This document shows, piece after piece, positions 52,151 through 64,000 of a stretch of 64,000 nucleotides of DNA. The translations under genes and the position numbers were made by a program. The stretch covers positions 8,351,976 to 8,415,975 of the forward strand of contig CM060121.1 of the NCBI GenBank assembly GCA_030522415.1. Reading direction: 5' to 3'. The DNA comes from Channallabes apus (taxonomy: Eukaryota > Chordata > Actinopteri > Siluriformes > Clariidae). Numbering within the stretch: position 1 is the first letter of the stretch; each line of letters begins with the position of its first letter. The notes under the pieces are model-generated. The model was not told the DNA's origin. It did no database searches and saw only the letters and a list, made by a program, of their open reading frames with translations.

Positions 52151-53230
52151 CTAAAACACAATGCAACTTAACATAAGTGGCAATATCAACTAAACTTTGT
52201 GCTTATTAGATAGAAACATTTAACTGCTCATCCAAGTACAGTAGTTCATTCTGAAGGAAGTTAATAGACGGAGTCAAATATCCTCCAGGCTGAACTTTTC
52301 AGGTTCAGGGGAGGAACTCTGGAAGACACAAATATATAGAAGTTATTAACTTCCCTCAGACTAAAAATGCTACTTGGATGAATAAAATGTTTAGACCCAA
52401 CCAGAAAAAAAAAATCTGGTTGAAGACTCAAATCAGATAAGACTTAGAATCTTCGTATTTTGTGTATGGATAATTGAGATACTTCATTTTTGCTGGATAA
52501 TTTATTTTTTAACCATTAGGACCCTTTAAATACTTTAGGATTAAGTCAATACATCCGGAACAAATGTCTATGAAACATCACTGAAAACAGACAAACAAGG
52601 TCAAAGTCACAGGATAAAGACTGAACAGTCAAGTACTGTCTCTTCAATAGCTTCCTTCACGGTTCAAGTATATTTTAGAAGTATTTCTGAGGAAGTCTAG
52701 ACTTTAAAGCTGTAGTCGTGAACATGCTACTGGATGTGAAGATTGTACCACATATTAATGGCTTATAACATTCTGTATTCCCAAGTTTTCCAGGTTGGAG
52801 ATTTTCCACAAGTAGAATCTACTGGTACTCCTGAACAGTGGTTCTCAGCTTTGTTCCTGGAGGACCCCCTGGCCTACATATTTCTGCTTTCTCAGCACAC
52901 CTGATCTACCCTGGTCAACAAAACATTTTCTTAATTAACATGGATGAGGTAGAGCAGTGGAAACTTGTCGGATAGTGGAACAGTGTAGAGCAAAGAAGGT
53001 ACAGTATAAGCACTGTAAAGGTATTTCTGATGTTAGAATTAACCTGATGGCATCACTAAATTAAGAAAATAATCTGATCACACGCAGTCATGTGTTCATT
53101 ACATTTTGGGTCAGGATACATTTGTTCTCTCCATCTTCTAATTATAGCAAACACCCCAAAAAAAGGAAATGCATACTTGTGTAAATGCATAATTTGTGTA
53201 AAACTTTCAAGGTTGAGAACAACATTGATA
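52151..53230. other. Intergenic DNA, nothing recognised
   Basis: No convincing gene or named repeat. The stretch separates the Tc1 relic from the MCM7 3' end. Confidence 0.35.
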
Positions 53231-53238
53231 TGTAAAGC

Positions 53239-53244
53239 TTTATT
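53239..53244 (-). terminator. MCM7 polyadenylation signal AATAAA
   Basis: AATAAA on the minus strand about 165 bases after the MCM7 stop codon. Confidence 0.7.
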
Positions 53245-53407
53245 AAGCATATCATATGTACAGAATAAAACAAACTCTAAATAGTATTCATCAGGAACAG
53301 GAAATCCATAAGTGTCCAATAGCAATAAGCTAAAGCAAAACATGCATAGCAGCATGTTAAATGGTTTCGCAGAGGCATGTGCATGTACGTGTGTGTCTGC
53401 GGGCGGA

Positions 53408-62622
<9,215 letters not shown>

Positions 62623-62769
62623 TTTTTTTTCAGCCACAAGATTCAGACACCCGAACACGTAAACTCCACACAGAATGTGGAACAAATTACAGCTAGATGT
62701 TGTAACTTTTTAAAATATATATCTTATTCCTTGGGTCGGATGCACGCGCTGCCCCACAAGCAAGTACTA

Positions 62770-63010
62770 CTGCGAAAACTGGCGCGAGTCTTCTCTCACT
62801 CTCAGCCAATAGGAACACGGGACAATTCGCACTATGAACCAATGAAAACAACTGGTTACCCGCAATGTCAACCAATCACACGGCACTAGTCCATCTTCCA
62901 GAGGGCGGGATTTGCTCATGGCGCGAAAACCGAGAGAAACGCAATGCGTCACGTGGCAGCGGGGTCCAATTGCATTGCGTGACAGAAGCGCGCCAAAATG
63001 GCTGCCGGAA
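62770..63010 (-). promoter_or_regulatory. MCM7 promoter with E2F and CCAAT elements
   Basis: Immediately upstream of the MCM7 start. E2F-type sites: GCGCGAAA (62921-62928, reverse complement TTTCGCGC) and GCGCCAAA (62990-62997, reverse complement TTTGGCGC), with a TGGCGCGA near 62,780. CCAAT boxes lie at 62806-62810, 62839-62843 and 62872-62876. No TATA box is seen. The composition fits E2F/NF-Y-driven S-phase genes, a class to which MCM genes belong. Confidence 0.75.
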
Positions 63011-63111
63011 CAAAAGAGTCGGAGCGCGCGAGTCTGGAGCTGGAGAGCCGACAAGAAAATGGCGGCGATCACCCTTGGTTACCAGCGCTCCTACGGAGAT
63101 ATTAAAAACTA
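62998..63111 (+). other. Possible divergent short ORF next to the MCM7 promoter
   Basis: Two overlapping plus-strand starts lie here: ATG at 62998, a frame of about 35 codons with MAAGTKESERASLELES, and ATG at 63059, MAAITLGYQRSYGDIKN. Neither is recognisable and both stop quickly. This could be the first exon of a divergent gene or a promoter upstream transcript. A distinct donor site was not identified. Confidence 0.2.
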
Positions 63112-63119
63112 ATAATAAT

Positions 63120-63365
63120 AGCTTTTAATTTTTAAATTAGCTTATAATTATAAACTGATTATAATATTGTATAAACTACACTTAAAATTACGCATTTTCG
63201 CATAACAACTTATCAAAATATGCATTTTTAAGTAATAATAATAATAATTATTATTATTATTATGAACAATAATGTCTAAGTCCTCATGGAAAAAACCAAC
63301 ACAGAAATAATTTCCACTGTTATTACACTAGACATACACAGTATATGTTTCTTTGCTCGGAGCAA
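63120..63365. other. AT-rich intergenic DNA with (TAA)n
   Basis: A short palindromic (AAT)n/(ATT)n run at about 63,233-63,262. No gene. Confidence 0.4.
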
Positions 63366-63370
63366 CAGCA

Positions 63371-63560
63371 GGGCAGTGGTGGCTCAGTCGGTTAAGGCTC
63401 TGAGTTACTGATCGGAAGGTCGGGGGTTCGAGCCCCAGCATCGCCAAGTTGCCACTGTTGAGCCCTTGAGCAAGGCCCTTAACCCTGTTTGCTCCAGGGG
63501 CGCTGCAAGCCGGCTGACCCTGCGCTCTGACCCCAGTTTCCTAATTGGGATATGCGAAAA
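63371..63560 (+). repeat. tRNA-derived SINE (second family), copy 2
   Basis: GGGCAGTGGTGGCTCAGTCGG, then GATCGGAAGGTCGGGGGTTC and GAGCCCCAGC. This is the same sequence as 26,590-26,822 in opposite orientation. The head resembles a tRNA with A- and B-box-like segments. Confidence 0.8.
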
Positions 63561-63900
63561 TTTTGGGGTTTGCTCAGTGTGTTAAGGCTCGAATTTATTT
63601 ATACAATTTCCTTTTAGGATTAAAGGGAAATTGTCCATTCTTTTATGGCAAGGTAACGCACCATGACACAAAGTTAAAATCATCACAAACTGGTTTCTTG
63701 AACATAACCATGAATATATTGTACTCAAATAGCCTCCACAGTCACAAGATTTCAGTTGAGTAGAGCACCTTAGGGATGTGGTGGAACGGGGCATTTGCAT
63801 TATGTATGTGCAGTCGACAAATGTGCAGCAACTGTGTGATGCCATCATGTCGGTGAGTGTGTTTATCAGACATGCACACAGCACTTAGTGTTAAGCATCA
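63561..63900 (+). mobile_element. Tc1-like transposase fragment
   Basis: Plus-strand pieces include a degenerate SPDFS-VEHLRDVVERGI-like segment (about 63,735-63,795) and VQSTNVQQLCDAIMS (63,811-63,853), the C-terminal part of a Tc1-type transposase. It is truncated. Confidence 0.55.
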
Positions 63901-64000
63901 AGATCAATAACCTGAAGGATCTGGTGAGATTACACCTGAATAGCATTGACAATTTCTTTTTATACAGTATAATGTAAAAAAAAAAAAAGAAAAACAGACA

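Noticed and set aside
63371..63440. tRNA gene
   Set aside because: The tRNA-like segment continues into a SINE body and recurs at 26.6-26.8 kb; an intact cloverleaf was not evident.

Overview
The window is vertebrate nuclear DNA from a ray-finned (teleost) fish. Genes are split into many short exons with GT-AG introns. Non-coding DNA is full of (CA)n/(GT)n microsatellites, Tc1-like, mariner-like and hAT transposons, a Ty3/gypsy chromovirus relative and tRNA-derived SINEs. An actinodin gene, a family known from fish fins and absent from tetrapods, is present. The commonest SINE resembles the catfish 'Mermaid' type from memory, so an otophysan, perhaps a siluriform, is my guess; this is inference.

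Left half (about 1-31 kb): the Ellis-van Creveld pair. EVC2 (limbin) is on the minus strand, with visible coding exons from 15,493 down to 964. EVC is on the plus strand, 21,308-30,745. They are head to head across a CpG-rich probable bidirectional promoter near 19.3-19.9 kb, and both encode single-pass, coiled-coil ciliary proteins that act together in Hedgehog signalling. The EVC2 introns hold a decayed gypsy element, a hAT inserted in a minisatellite, and several MITEs.

Right half (about 33.5-63 kb): COPS6 (plus, 33,591-38,837) and MCM7 (minus, 62,622 to 53,408) converge, the arrangement known in human. Between them lies an actinodin gene (minus, 47,839 to 44,501). MCM7 intron 13 holds a complete microRNA cluster, mir-93 / mir-19d / mir-25. 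The MCM7 5' flank has E2F, CCAAT and CpG-rich elements, as expected for an S-phase gene.

The remaining intergenic DNA (1-0.9, 31-33.5, 39-44, 49.2-53.2, 63.1-64 kb) is mostly repeats: eight copies of one SINE-like family, Tc1/mariner relics, a LINE reverse-transcriptase fragment, two foldback elements and simple repeats. I found no prokaryotic features, CRISPR arrays or rRNA. Splice coordinates were read by eye from frame, phase and GT/AG consensus; every internal exon of the five genes joins in phase, apart from the unlocated EVC2 N-terminus.
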